The translations under genes and the position numbers were made by a program. A stretch of 64,000 bases of DNA, taken from Nucisporomicrobium flavum (GTDB lineage: Bacteria > Actinomycetota > Actinomycetes > Mycobacteriales > Micromonosporaceae). The notes below the pieces were generated by a model, which saw only the letters and a list, made by a program, of their open reading frames with translations, was not told the DNA's origin and searched no databases. The stretch is from assembly GCF_016464385.1 (NCBI RefSeq), contig NZ_JADMLH010000001.1, positions 393,421-457,420 on the forward strand, given 5' to 3'. Positions within the stretch are counted from its first letter, which is position 1; each line of letters starts with the position of its first letter. Shown here one piece after another: positions 45,832 to 58,302 of the stretch.

Positions 45832-46356
45832 ATGACACAACCCGCAGCATCCGGCACGTCCGTCCACCCGGTGACCGACGAAGGATGGGCCCGGCTTCAG
45901 CGCGCCCACGCCGTCAACCAACCGGCGGCCCAGGAATCGCGGACGGCGGACCAGCACGCCGGCCTCATCGCGGCGGTCGCCTCCCTCGCGGCGAGCCTGT
46001 CGCTGACCGGCGCCACGCTGATCCTCGACGAGAACGCGCTCGACCGGCCGTCCTGGGTGCGATGGTGGTTCGGCCTCGTACTGGTGCTCAGCGTCACGCT
46101 GTTCGTGCTCGCGGCGATCATGTCGCTGCGCGTCCACCTCGAACGGAGGCCCCTGCGCGAGGACCTCACCGACCACGACCTCGCCCACTGGGTGACCGCC
46201 GCCGCGGAGCAGCTCGAACGGGACGTACGGGCCAACTGGGCGACGGCCGCCGCCAAGCACCGCAAGGTGGTGTGGGCGCTGGGCTGCCTCATCGCCGGGC
46301 TCGTCCTGGTAGCCGTCCTGACAGTGCTCGCCTGGGTGAGCGCGGCGGCGGCCTGA
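45832..46356 (+). CDS. Three-helix membrane protein
   Basis: 174 residues. Helix 1 AGLIAAVASLAASLSLTGATLIL, helix 2 WFGLVLVLSVTLFVLAAIMSLRV, an intervening charged cytoplasmic part, and helix 3 VVWALGCLIAGLVLVAVLTVLAWV. The order (QESRTADQHAG before the first helix; third helix at the C-terminus) recalls DUF5706/Pycsar-type effectors, but no cyclase gene is adjacent and the similarity is only topological. Function unknown. Confidence 0.75.
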   Translation: MTQPAASGTSVHPVTDEGWARLQRAHAVNQPAAQESRTADQHAGLIAAVASLAASLSLTGATLILDENALDRPSWVRWWFGLVLVLSVTLFVLAAIMSLRVHLERRPLREDLTDHDLAHWVTAAAEQLERDVRANWATAAAKHRKVVWALGCLIAGLVLVAVLTVLAWVSAAAA

Positions 46357-46442
46357 GCCGCCCGCAGCCGGCCCGGCACCCGAGTTGTCGGGCCGCGCGT
46401 CCCCGGCCGACCGACAGGGCGATGCGCGCCGAGCCGACCGGC

Positions 46443-46604
46443 TCAGAGCAGCGCGGCGACCACCGTGGCGAGCAGCGCGAGGACCGCCGCGAGCGAGCCG
46501 ATCCGCAGGATCGCCGGGTCGGCCAGCACCTGCGTGATCCGCACCGGCGCGGCCGCCTGCCCGGGCTGCCCCGGCCGGTCCAGCACGCTCGCTTCGACAC
46601 TCAT
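46443..46604 (-). CDS. Small membrane protein (53 aa)
   Basis: Starts MSVEASVLDRPGQPGQ and ends with one membrane helix, IGSLAAVLALLATVVAALL, then stop. A GGGGAG ribosome site lies eight bases before the ATG, and the composition differs from the random frames around it. Convergent to the three-helix protein. No family recognised. Confidence 0.65.
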   Translation of the reverse strand: MSVEASVLDRPGQPGQAAAPVRITQVLADPAILRIGSLAAVLALLATVVAALL

Positions 46605-46803
46605 GTTCGGCTCCCCACGACAGCGTTCCTGCGTTGACGAGCACGACTATCCCGCCGATCGCGCCGCCGCCGCATCGGTGCGGAGCCGGATTCGCCGGCC
46701 CCGCGACTCGGTCGAAAGTCATAGGCGCGACCCCGCCGCCCAGCCAGGCCGAGCGGCCCGGGCAAGCAGCGACCGAGCCGGGCCGGGCAGGCAGCAGGGG
46801 GCC

Positions 46804-46917
46804 GGGGCGCGGCGGGGCGCGGCGGGGCGCGGCGGGGCCGGGGCGGGGCGGGGCGCGGCGGGGCGCGGCGGGGCGCGGCGGGGCGCGGCGGGGCGCGGCG
46901 GGGCGCGGGGAGCTGGG
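46804..46917. repeat. Tandem GGGGCGCGGC decamer array
   Basis: About ten copies of a 10-base unit (GGGGCGCGGC), interrupted once by a GGGGCCGGGGC variant near 46835-46850. The period is not a multiple of three, so it is not a coding repeat. Its ends break into GCCGGGC-rich sequence. Confidence 0.9.
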
Positions 46918-47020
46918 TAACCCGCGCCGAGCCGGCCCGGGCAAGCCGCGTCGAGCAAAGCCGGCCCAGGCGAGCCGGGGGTAGGCAAGCCGGGGCGGGC
47001 CGGGCAGAGTGGGCCGGGCA

Positions 47021-47056
47021 GAGCGGCCCCGTCAGAGTGATCCGACCGGGCCGCTC
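47021..47056 (-). terminator. Hairpin after metH
   Basis: GAGCGGCCC (47021-47029) pairs perfectly with GGGCCGCTC (47048-47056) across an 18-base loop, starting eight bases past the metH stop. A plausible terminator without a U-run. Confidence 0.6.
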
Positions 47057-47063
47057 CCCTGTC

Positions 47064-50681
<3,618 letters not shown>

Positions 50682-50702
50682 AGCGACCACCTCCGCAGAC
50701 AT

Positions 50703-50778
50703 CTCGGAGGCGCCCTTGGTCGGTGTGGTTCCGGTCCGAGCGTGGCGGGGTGAACCCCCGTTGCAGCGCCCCTCGGCC
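50703..50778 (-). promoter_or_regulatory. S-adenosylhomocysteine (SAH) riboswitch
   Basis: On the minus strand: CCGAGGGGCGCTGCAACGG, hairpin CGGGG-GTTCA-CCCCG, then GCTCGG, and finally AAGGGCGCCTCCGAG. GGGGCGC pairs with GCGCCTC (P1), the GGGG/CCCC hairpin is P2, and CCGAG can pair with CTCGG as the further helix. The GAGGxGCGCTGCAAC and GCTCGG blocks are the SAH riboswitch hallmarks. It ends just before the metH ribosome site, so SAH binding should raise metH expression. Confidence 0.85.
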
Positions 50779-51065
50779 TGGCGCACAACAGTACCCGAAG
50801 ACGGTCGTACCGGGCTCGAGGGCGGGTCGCGTCCCGAGGGTTGGGCTGCTGCGGGCGGGTCGTCGCCGCCACCGGCACGTCCGGCGGCCACCGCGGGCCG
50901 AAAGCTGCGCCGGGTGACCGCCTGGCCACGGTCACGCTCGGCTGACCGGGCCGGGCCGGGTCGCCCGTACGGGCCGTTCCCGCGTCGGTCCCCCTTCGGC
51001 CGCCTGCACCCCGCGCGAACCCGCGTCAGGATGCATCCGGAACTGTGACCTGGGGGGACATCGAC
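50779..51065. other. Divergent promoter region between metH and MHYT gene
   Basis: No gene seen. The left part must hold the promoter of the metH leader transcript (minus), the right part that of the MHYT gene (plus). I could not pick out convincing -10/-35 pairs. Confidence 0.4.
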
Positions 51066-51971
51066 ATGGAGATCCACCACTTCGAGCACGGATGGGTCAC
51101 CCCGGCGGTGAGCTACACACTGTCCGTGCTCGGCTCGCTGCTCGGCCTCGTCTGCGCCGTACGGCTGCGCTCCGCGCGAAGCGGCGGCGGGCGGGCCTGG
51201 TGGCTGGCGCTGTCCGCGATCGCCATCGGCGGCACCGGCATCTGGACGATGCACTTCGTGGCGATGCTCGGCTTCGGCGTGGTGGGTACGCCGATCCGCT
51301 ACGACGTCGCGCTCACCGCGGCCAGCGCGGTCCTGGCGATCGCCGCGGTCGGCGCCGGCATGATGATCGTCTTCGGCGGCGAACGGGCCCGCGCCGCCCG
51401 CATCGTCGCCGGCGGCCTGCTCGCCGGCCTCGGCGTCGCGGCCATGCACTACATGGGCATGTACGCCATGCACCTCAACGGCCACATCTCGTACGGCACC
51501 CCGCGCGTGGCCGCCTCGGTCGCGATCGCGGTCGTGGCCGCCACCGTCGCGCTCTGGCTGACCGTGACGGTGCAGAAGCCGCTCGCCATCCTCGGCGCGG
51601 CCCTGATCATGGGCGTGGCGGTCAACGGCATGCACTTCACCGGCATGTCGGCGATGACCGTGCGCGCCGGGGACGCGGCCGGCACCCCGTCCGGCGCGAC
51701 GGCCACCACGCTGCTCATCCCGATCGGCCTCGCCGTCGTCTTCGCCGCGCTGGGGCTGGTGTACGCGCTGATGGCGGCCCCGACCGACGAGGACCGGGCG
51801 GCTGCGGCGTACCTGGCGGCCCGCCTGGAACAGGGTGACGCGGCGGCACGCCCGGGCACCCCGCGCCCGGCGCCGGCTGCGGCCCCGGCGGGCCCGCACG
51901 TCCCGCAGCAGCGCGGCTCGGCCCTCGGCGGGGCGTCGTGGACGTACCGGGACCGGTCATCGCGTCAGTGA
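51066..51971 (+). CDS. MHYT-domain integral membrane sensor
   Basis: 301 residues, seven helices with three MHYT-type motifs at the membrane's outer face ([35 protein letters not shown]). These Met/His residues are proposed to bind copper and sense oxygen, CO or NO. Unlike better-known MHYT proteins it has no GGDEF/EAL output, only a Pro/Ala-rich tail. ATG 51066 follows GGGGGGAC; GTG 51045 is possible. Its end overlaps the convergent GTPase gene by 15 bases. Confidence 0.92.
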   Translation: MEIHHFEHGWVTPAVSYTLSVLGSLLGLVCAVRLRSARSGGGRAWWLALSAIAIGGTGIWTMHFVAMLGFGVVGTPIRYDVALTAASAVLAIAAVGAGMMIVFGGERARAARIVAGGLLAGLGVAAMHYMGMYAMHLNGHISYGTPRVAASVAIAVVAATVALWLTVTVQKPLAILGAALIMGVAVNGMHFTGMSAMTVRAGDAAGTPSGATATTLLIPIGLAVVFAALGLVYALMAAPTDEDRAAAAYLAARLEQGDAAARPGTPRPAPAAAPAGPHVPQQRGSALGGASWTYRDRSSRQ

Positions 51972-53813
51972 CGGCGCGGCCAGGAACCGCAGGTACGCCT
52001 CGCGGTCCAGCGGGTCGCCGTCCAGTCGCGCACGGACCGGCGGGGTCCCCCGTACCGGCCGGTCGGGGCCGGGGCGGCTCCACAGCGCCCCCTCGCCGTG
52101 CGTCAGCCCCGGCAGCGCCCGGGCCAGGTCCTGCACCAGCCGGGACGGCAGCACACCGGTGATCACCCACCCGTCGGCGCGCGGTACCGACCCGGACAGC
52201 TCCGCACCCAGCGCCGACATCGCGCCGAGAACGGTGCTCAACGCGTCGGCGGGGACCTCGACCTCGACCGTGTGACACGGCTCGTGCACGCGCGTACCGG
52301 CCCGCTGCAGTGCCCGGAGCAGCACGACGGGTGCGAGGCCGCGGAAGTCGGCGGCGGTGGAGGTCGGCGACTTCCAGCCGATGCGGGTCACCGTGACCGT
52401 GCAGTCGAGCACCTCCCATCCGGACAGGCCCTGCTGCAGGGTGCGGCGTACAGCCTCCTCGGTCGCCACGTGGAACGCCCGGGGCACCGCCCCCCACTCG
52501 GCCCCGTGGCGGTACCGCAGGCCGGAGCCGCGCGGGCCGGGCTCGACGCGCAGCCCGATCGTGGCCCAGAAGTCGTTGCCGCGGTGCTTGTCGAAGGCCC
52601 GCTCCGCGTGACCGGTGCCGATCAGCCGCTCCGCGTACACGGGCTGCACGTCGCCGAAGACCGCCTCGACGCCGAAGTCGCGCGCGAGCCGGTCCGCGAT
52701 GACCTCGCGTTGCACGGCCCCGTACAGCAGGACCGACGTCCTGCCAGCGCCCGCCGCGCGCGTGCGGATGAGCGGGTCCTCGTCGGCCAGGCCGGTCAGC
52801 GCGGCGTGCAGCTCGGCCTCCTGGCCGGGGTGCCGGGGCTCGACCAGCGCCTCCAGGCCGGGCGGCGAGAACTGCCGGGCGGCCTCGCGCGGCGGGTCGC
52901 CCAGCCGGTCGCCGACGCGGGCGCCGGTCAGCCCGCGGACCCGGGCGATGCCGCCGGCCCGGAGCACCCGCTCGCCGGTGCCGGGGACGCTCAGCCCGGT
53001 GACGCGGCCGGTGACGGCGCCGCCGGGGCGGGTCAGCCGCAGGCGCTGACGTTCCCTGACCTCGCCGCCGAACAGGCGCAGATACGCGATCTTCTCGCCG
53101 CCGGGCGCGCGCTCCACCGCGAACACGAGCCCGCTGGTCGTGCGGCCGGGCGGTGGCGGGCGCAGCAGCGTCGTGAGCCCGGCGGTCAGCTCCCGGACGC
53201 CCTCGCCGGTCAGCGCCGAGCCGAAGAACACCGGGTGCAGCCGGCCGGCGGCGGTCTCCTCGGCGATCAGCGGGTGCAGCTCGTCGAGCGACCGGTCGGG
53301 CCGGGCGGTGGCGGCCGGGGTGCCCGGGTCACGCACGGCGCTGACGGCTATGACATCGGCGTCCAGCTTGGATCGCAGCTCGTGAACCAGTCCGGCGGTC
53401 CGGGCACCCGTACGGTCGATCTTGTTGACGAAGAACAGCACGGGCAGGCCGAGCCGGCGCAGTGAGCGCCACAACACGCGGGTCTGTGCCTGCACGCCCT
53501 CGACGGCGGAGACGACGAGGACGGCGGCGTCGAGCACGGCGAGCGCCCGTTCCACCTCAGCGATGAAGTCGGGGTGCCCGGGCGTGTCGATGAGGTTGAC
53601 CCGCCGGTCGCCGGCGCGGAACGAGGCGACCGCGGAGCGGATCGTGATGCCGCGCTCGCGTTCGAGCTCGCCGCTGTCGGTCTGGGTGCTGCCGGCGTCG
53701 ACGCTGCCGAGCGCCGCGATGACACCGTGCTCGTAGAGCAGGCGTTCGGTGAGGCTGGTCTTACCGGCGTCGACGTGCGCCAGAATGCCGAGATTGAGCG
53801 GTGTGGAGGGCAA
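51957..53813 (-). CDS. TetM/OtrA-type ribosomal protection GTPase
   Basis: 618 residues, EF-G-like translational GTPase. G1 GILAHVDAGKTSLTERLLY, switch I RGITIRSAVASF, G3 DTPGHPDF, G4 FFVNKIDR, G5 FFGSALTGEG; C-terminal EF-G IV/V modules (GWKSPTSTAADFRGLAPVVLLRAL, TVEVEVPADALSTVLGAMSALGAELSG). Length and DSGELERERGIT place it with tetracycline ribosomal-protection proteins rather than EF-G (about 700). It begins at TTG with GAGG upstream. It may confer intrinsic tetracycline resistance or act as a ribosome-rescue factor; it stands alone, without biosynthetic genes. Confidence 0.93.
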   Translation of the reverse strand: MPSTPLNLGILAHVDAGKTSLTERLLYEHGVIAALGSVDAGSTQTDSGELERERGITIRSAVASFRAGDRRVNLIDTPGHPDFIAEVERALAVLDAAVLVVSAVEGVQAQTRVLWRSLRRLGLPVLFFVNKIDRTGARTAGLVHELRSKLDADVIAVSAVRDPGTPAATARPDRSLDELHPLIAEETAAGRLHPVFFGSALTGEGVRELTAGLTTLLRPPPPGRTTSGLVFAVERAPGGEKIAYLRLFGGEVRERQRLRLTRPGGAVTGRVTGLSVPGTGERVLRAGGIARVRGLTGARVGDRLGDPPREAARQFSPPGLEALVEPRHPGQEAELHAALTGLADEDPLIRTRAAGAGRTSVLLYGAVQREVIADRLARDFGVEAVFGDVQPVYAERLIGTGHAERAFDKHRGNDFWATIGLRVEPGPRGSGLRYRHGAEWGAVPRAFHVATEEAVRRTLQQGLSGWEVLDCTVTVTRIGWKSPTSTAADFRGLAPVVLLRALQRAGTRVHEPCHTVEVEVPADALSTVLGAMSALGAELSGSVPRADGWVITGVLPSRLVQDLARALPGLTHGEGALWSRPGPDRPVRGTPPVRARLDGDPLDREAYLRFLAAPSLTR

Positions 53814-53891
53814 GGAGATCCTCGAATGGCCGGAACGGATGGATGGTCCGGGGCGTTCCGAGCTCTCGCATGCTTCCTCCAGGATCGGCGG

Positions 53892-55646
53892 TCAGCCGCA
53901 CCCTACGACGGCCGGTACGGCGACCGCGACCGAATTATCCCCGCAGGTCACGACCTGGTCGACGCCGCCCAGGTCGTCGGTGCGGTGGGTGATGAGCAGG
54001 ACCGTACGGTCGTGCGCGGCGGCCAGCAGGTCCGCGGTGAGCGCGTGCGCGGTCTCGTCGTCGAGGTGTTCGGTCGGCTCGTCGAGGATCAGCACCCGCG
54101 CGTCCGTCAGCAGCGCGCGGGCCAGCACCAGGCGGCGGCGCTGGCCACCGGACAGCTGCATGCCGTGCTCGCCGACCAGCGTGTCCAGCCCGCGCGGCAG
54201 CCCGTCCACCCAGTCCAGCAGCCGGGCGCGGCCGAGCACGTCGCGCAGCTCGGCGTCGGACGCGTCGCGGCGCGCGATCCGCAGGTTCTCGGCGATCGTC
54301 GTGTCGAACAGGTACGCGTCCTCCGGCAGGTACGTGATGACGCGCCGTACGTCGGCCGGGTCGAGGGTGCGCAGGTCGGCGCCGTCGAGGGTGATGCGGC
54401 CCGCGCGCGGGTCGAGGAAGCGCACCAGCAGCGCGGCGATCGTGGACTTGCCGGAGCCGCTCGGGCCGATGAGCGCCGTACGGCTGCCCGGATCCAGCGT
54501 GAAGGACACGTCCCGGACGGCGGTCTGTCCCGCGGTCCATCCGGCCGTGACGCCCTCGACGCGCACGACGCCGGGCCCGGCGGGCAACGGCTCCGGGTCG
54601 GTGACCTCCATGACGGGTACGGACGCGGCCATGACCTCGGCGAGCCGGCGCAGCGCGGCGCGTGCGGACGCGAAGTGCTGGGCGGCGCCCGGCAGCGTCC
54701 CGGCGATCTCGAACACCGCGAGCGGGGTGAGGACCACGACCGCGAGCAGCTCGCCGGAGAGGGTTCCGGCGCGGACGGCCACAGCCCCGGCGGCCAGGCC
54801 GACGATCAGGCAGAGCCCGGTGCTCAGCGCGGTGACGGCCGCGGAGACTCCGGTGGCGAACGCCGAGCGCTCCCCCGCCCGGCGCAACCGCGCGTCGGCC
54901 TCTGCCAGCCGGGCCAGCTGCCGGTCGACGGCGCCGTACGCGGTCAGGTCGCGCAGCCCGTGCGCCAGGTCCACGGCGGCCGTGGCGAGTTCGCCGCGCA
55001 GCGGGGCCAGCCGGCCGTCCGCCCGCCGCGCGGCCCGGGCCTGCAGCAGCGGGACGACGACGGCCACCACGACCAGCGCGGCCGCGAGGGTCAGCCCGGC
55101 GACCGGCAGGAACGAGCCGACCAGCAGCACCGCGCCGGCGCCCGCGACCGCCGCTACCGCGTACGGCAGCAGCACCCGGGTGATGAGGTCCAGCACGGCA
55201 TCGACGTCGGTGACGAGCCGCTGCACGAGGTCGGCGCGGCGGAAGTCGGCGAGCCCGGCCGGGGCCAGCTTCTCGAGGCGGCTGTAGAGGCGTACGCGCA
55301 GCGCGCCGAGGATCCGGAAGGCCGCGTCGTGCCCGGCGAGGCGCTCGACGTAGCGCAGCGCGCCCCGGCCGATGCCGAACGCGCGCACGGTGACGATGGC
55401 GACCATGAGGTGCAGCACCGGCGGGTGCAGGGCGGCGCGCGAGATCAGCCAGGCGGAGGTCGCCATGAGCCCGATGGCGGCCCCGGCCGCGCCGACGCCC
55501 GCGAGCACGGCGATGAGCAACCGCCCGGCGGCCGGCCGCAGCAGCGCGACGACGTTCATCCTGTGCCTGCTGGGCATGCCCTCCTGGCCCTCGCTGTCAC
55601 GGCCGTCCGCCTCTCCCGGCAGCAGCGGCTCGGTGCAGTCGGTCAT
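53892..55646 (-). CDS. cydC: Cysteine/glutathione ABC exporter subunit CydC
   Basis: 584 residues; type IV ABC exporter half. Six helices over residues 35-310, then ATPase: Walker A IGPSGSGKSTIAALLV, ABC signature QLSGGQRRRLVLARALL, Walker B VLILDEPTEHLD. Pairs with CydD to export thiols needed for cytochrome bd assembly. The first 29 residues are the unusual element also found in the molybdenum hydroxylase; ordinary CydC would begin at MNVVALLRPA (55559). ATGA overlap with cydD. Confidence 0.94.
   Translation of the reverse strand: MTDCTEPLLPGEADGRDSEGQEGMPSRHRMNVVALLRPAAGRLLIAVLAGVGAAGAAIGLMATSAWLISRAALHPPVLHLMVAIVTVRAFGIGRGALRYVERLAGHDAAFRILGALRVRLYSRLEKLAPAGLADFRRADLVQRLVTDVDAVLDLITRVLLPYAVAAVAGAGAVLLVGSFLPVAGLTLAAALVVVAVVVPLLQARAARRADGRLAPLRGELATAAVDLAHGLRDLTAYGAVDRQLARLAEADARLRRAGERSAFATGVSAAVTALSTGLCLIVGLAAGAVAVRAGTLSGELLAVVVLTPLAVFEIAGTLPGAAQHFASARAALRRLAEVMAASVPVMEVTDPEPLPAGPGVVRVEGVTAGWTAGQTAVRDVSFTLDPGSRTALIGPSGSGKSTIAALLVRFLDPRAGRITLDGADLRTLDPADVRRVITYLPEDAYLFDTTIAENLRIARRDASDAELRDVLGRARLLDWVDGLPRGLDTLVGEHGMQLSGGQRRRLVLARALLTDARVLILDEPTEHLDDETAHALTADLLAAAHDRTVLLITHRTDDLGGVDQVVTCGDNSVAVAVPAVVGCG
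55563..55646 (-). repeat. Shared 84-base/28-residue N-terminal element, copy 2
   Basis: First 28 codons of cydC: MTDCTEPLLPG..., then EGQEGMPSRH. It is 79% identical in DNA to 42975-43058 with equal spacing between the DCTEP and EGQEGMP blocks (11 residues). It contains the palindrome GGGCATGCCC within GAGGGCATGCCC, shared with copy 1. Confidence 0.85.
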
Positions 55647-57241
55647 GCCGCCACCGGGGCCAGGGAGATCTCGCGGTCGGCGAGGGCGATCAGCTCGGGG
55701 CGGTGCGCGGCGATGACGACCGTACGGCCGGCAGCGAGCCGCCGGATCGCGGCCATGACCCCGTCGGCGGTGTCCGCGTCGAGATTCGCGGTGGGCTCGT
55801 CGAGCAGCACGACGGGCGCGTCGCGGTGGAACGCCCGGGCGAGCGCGATGCGCTGCCGCTGGCCGGCGGACAGGCCGCTGCCGTCGTCGCCGAGCGTCAT
55901 GCCGGGGCCGGTGACGAACGTGTCGGCGCCCGCGTCGCGCAGGGCGGCGGTCACGTCCCCGGGGGCACCCAGCGCGACGTTGTCCGCGACCGTGCCGGCG
56001 AACAGGTACGGCCGCTGCGGCACCCAGGCGAGCCGCTGCCGCCACCGCTCGGGGTCCACACCGGACAGCGGGACTCCCCCGACGGTGACCCGCCCGGAGG
56101 ACGGGGTGGCGAAGCCGAGCAGCACGTCCAGCGCGGTGGATTTGCCGCACCCGCTGGGCCCGGTCAGCGCCACCACCTCGCCGGGCTGGATGAGCGCGGA
56201 CAGCCGCAGCGCGTCGGCGTCGCGGTAGCGCACCACGACGTCCTCGAACGCGATCGTGCCGGCCGGCGCCGGATCGCTTCCGGCGGCCGGCACCGGGCGT
56301 TCGAGGATCGCGAAGGCATCCTCCGCGGCGGCCAGGCCCTCGGCGCTGGCGTGGTAGTTGGCGCCGATCTGCCGCAGCGGCAGGTACGCCTCCGGCGCCA
56401 GGATCAGCACCAGCAGCGCGGTGGCCAGGTCGAGGTGCCCGGAGACCAGGCGCAGGCCGATGCCGACGGCGACCAGCGCGACCGAGAGGGTGGCCAGCAG
56501 CTCCAGCACCAGCGAGGACAGGAACGCCGTGCGCAGCGTCCGCATGGTGAGCCGGCGCTGCTCGGCGCTGATCCGGCGGATCGTGCCGGCCTGGGCCCGG
56601 GCCCGGCCGAAGAGCTTGAGCGTGGGAAGCCCGGCGACGACGTCGAGGAAGTGGTGCGAGAGCCGGGACATCAGCCGGAACTGGCGCCGGTTGGCGGCCT
56701 CGGTGTGCAGGCCGACCAGCGCCATGAAGACCGGGATCAGCGGCAGCGTGAGCGCGATGGTCCCGGTCGCGACCAGGTCGGCCGGCAGCAGCCGGGCCAG
56801 CACGATCGCGGGTACGAGCGCAGCCAGCACCAGCTGCGGCAGGTACCGGGCGAAGTACGCGTCGAGCGCGTCGAGCCCCCGGGTGACCAGCGTGAGCACG
56901 GCTCCGGTGGGCTGCCGGTCGCGGGGCCCGAGCTCGGCCAGGCGGGCAAGCACCTTGCGGCGCAGCTCCGACTTGACCCCGGCGGCGGAGCGGGCGGCCA
57001 TGACCTCCTGCGCCCACGCCACGAACCCGCGCCCGGCCACCACCACGGCCAGCCAGCCCAGCGTGGGCAGCAGGTCCGCCGCCGTCGCGCCGTGCAGGAA
57101 GACCGCGGTGATGCCGTCGGCGAGGAGGGTCGCCTGCGCCACGATCAGCGCGGCCAGGGCCACCCCCAGCGCCACGGTGACCGCCAGGTACGCCCGGGTC
57201 GAACGGGCGTACCTGAGCAGGCGCGGGTCGAGCGGTTTCAC
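55643..57241 (-). CDS. cydD: Cysteine/glutathione ABC exporter subunit CydD
   Basis: 532 residues, GTG start overlapping cydB by GTGA. Six-helix membrane domain, then Walker A LTGPSGCGKSTALDVLL, signature GLSAGQRQRIALARAF and Walker B VVLLDEPTANLD. The AEGLAAAEDAFAILERP linker is typical of CydD. Works with CydC. Confidence 0.94.
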   Translation of the reverse strand: MKPLDPRLLRYARSTRAYLAVTVALGVALAALIVAQATLLADGITAVFLHGATAADLLPTLGWLAVVVAGRGFVAWAQEVMAARSAAGVKSELRRKVLARLAELGPRDRQPTGAVLTLVTRGLDALDAYFARYLPQLVLAALVPAIVLARLLPADLVATGTIALTLPLIPVFMALVGLHTEAANRRQFRLMSRLSHHFLDVVAGLPTLKLFGRARAQAGTIRRISAEQRRLTMRTLRTAFLSSLVLELLATLSVALVAVGIGLRLVSGHLDLATALLVLILAPEAYLPLRQIGANYHASAEGLAAAEDAFAILERPVPAAGSDPAPAGTIAFEDVVVRYRDADALRLSALIQPGEVVALTGPSGCGKSTALDVLLGFATPSSGRVTVGGVPLSGVDPERWRQRLAWVPQRPYLFAGTVADNVALGAPGDVTAALRDAGADTFVTGPGMTLGDDGSGLSAGQRQRIALARAFHRDAPVVLLDEPTANLDADTADGVMAAIRRLAAGRTVVIAAHRPELIALADREISLAPVAA

Positions 57242-58284
57242 CGGGCTTCCGTCGCGGCGCCGGCGGGTGCGGGGCTGACCGGGATCGGGCTCGCCGGGAT
57301 GTGCTCGACGGTGAGCCGCTTGCGGAACACCCAGTACGTCCAGCCCTGGTACGCCAGCACGACCGGCGTGAACACGACCGCCACCCAGGTCATGACCTTC
57401 AGCGTGTACGGCGTCGACGCGGCGTTGGTGGTGGTGAGGCTGTTCGCGTCGGCGATGGTGGACGGCATCACGTTCGGGAACAGCGTGACGAACAGCGCGA
57501 ACACGGCCAGCACGATGGTGGCGGCGGTGGCCAGGAACGCCCAGCCCTCGCGGCGTACCCGGGTGGCGAGCGCGGCCCCCACCAGGCTGAGCGCCGCGAC
57601 GGCCGAGAGCGCCCAGCCGGCCGCGTCGTGGTGCGCCAGCGCGGTCCACAGCAGGAACGCGCCCGCGACGGCGATGGCCGGTACGGCGAGCCGGGCCGCC
57701 AGGGCGCCGGCGCGCTCGCGCATCTCCCCGCCGGTCTTCAGCGCGAGGAACACGGCGCCGTGCAGCGTGAACAGCACCAGCGTGGTCAGCCCGCCGAGCA
57801 GCGCGTACGGGTTCAGCAGATTGAAGAACCCGCCCACGTACTCATGGTCGGCGTCGAGGCGCACGCCGCGCACGATGTTGCCGAACGCCACGCCCCACAG
57901 CAGCGCCGGGACGAGGCTGCCGACGATGATGCAGAGGTCCCACCGGCGCTTCCACTCGGCCTCGTCGCGCTTGCCGCGGTACTCGAACGCGACGCCGCGC
58001 ACGATGAGCGCCACCAGGATGATCAGCAGCGGCAGGAAGAAGCCGGAGAACAGGGTCGCGTACCACTCGGGGAACGCGGCGAAGGTCGCGCCGCCGGCCA
58101 CGAGCAGCCACACCTCGTTGCCGTCCCAGACCGGGCCGATGGTGTTGATGAGCAGGCGCCGCTCGCGGTCGTCGCGGCCGAGCACCGGCAGCAGGATGCC
58201 GACGCCGAAGTCGAAGCCCTCGAGCAGGAAGTACCCGGCCCAGAGCACGGCGATCAGGCCGAACCAGACAGTCGTGAGTTCCAT
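57238..58284 (-). CDS. cydB: Cytochrome bd oxidase subunit II
   Basis: 348 residues, eight to nine helices. WFGLIAVLWAGYFLLEGFDFGVGILLP, INTIGPVWDGNEVWLLVAGGATFAAFPEWYA and FEYRGK are CydB hallmarks. Forms the quinol oxidase with CydA. Confidence 0.97.
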   Translation of the reverse strand: MELTTVWFGLIAVLWAGYFLLEGFDFGVGILLPVLGRDDRERRLLINTIGPVWDGNEVWLLVAGGATFAAFPEWYATLFSGFFLPLLIILVALIVRGVAFEYRGKRDEAEWKRRWDLCIIVGSLVPALLWGVAFGNIVRGVRLDADHEYVGGFFNLLNPYALLGGLTTLVLFTLHGAVFLALKTGGEMRERAGALAARLAVPAIAVAGAFLLWTALAHHDAAGWALSAVAALSLVGAALATRVRREGWAFLATAATIVLAVFALFVTLFPNVMPSTIADANSLTTTNAASTPYTLKVMTWVAVVFTPVVLAYQGWTYWVFRKRLTVEHIPASPIPVSPAPAGAATEAR

Positions 58285-58302
58285 GACGATCAGCTCCGGG
58301 TC

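Larger units (their letters stand above)
46605..47063. other. Non-coding GC-rich region
   Basis: No supportable gene in 459 bases. It contains the decamer array, then degenerate copies of GCCGGGC(A)GAGC-like words up to about 47035, and the metH terminator. Confidence 0.6.

Noticed and set aside
42942..45857. A 971-codon minus-strand frame opposite the molybdenum hydroxylase
   Set aside because: Shadow frame; the plus strand carries all catalytic and 2Fe-2S motifs.
45832..46356. A Pycsar effector of an anti-phage system
   Set aside because: Helix order is similar but there is no cyclase gene beside it and no sequence signature beyond hydrophobicity.
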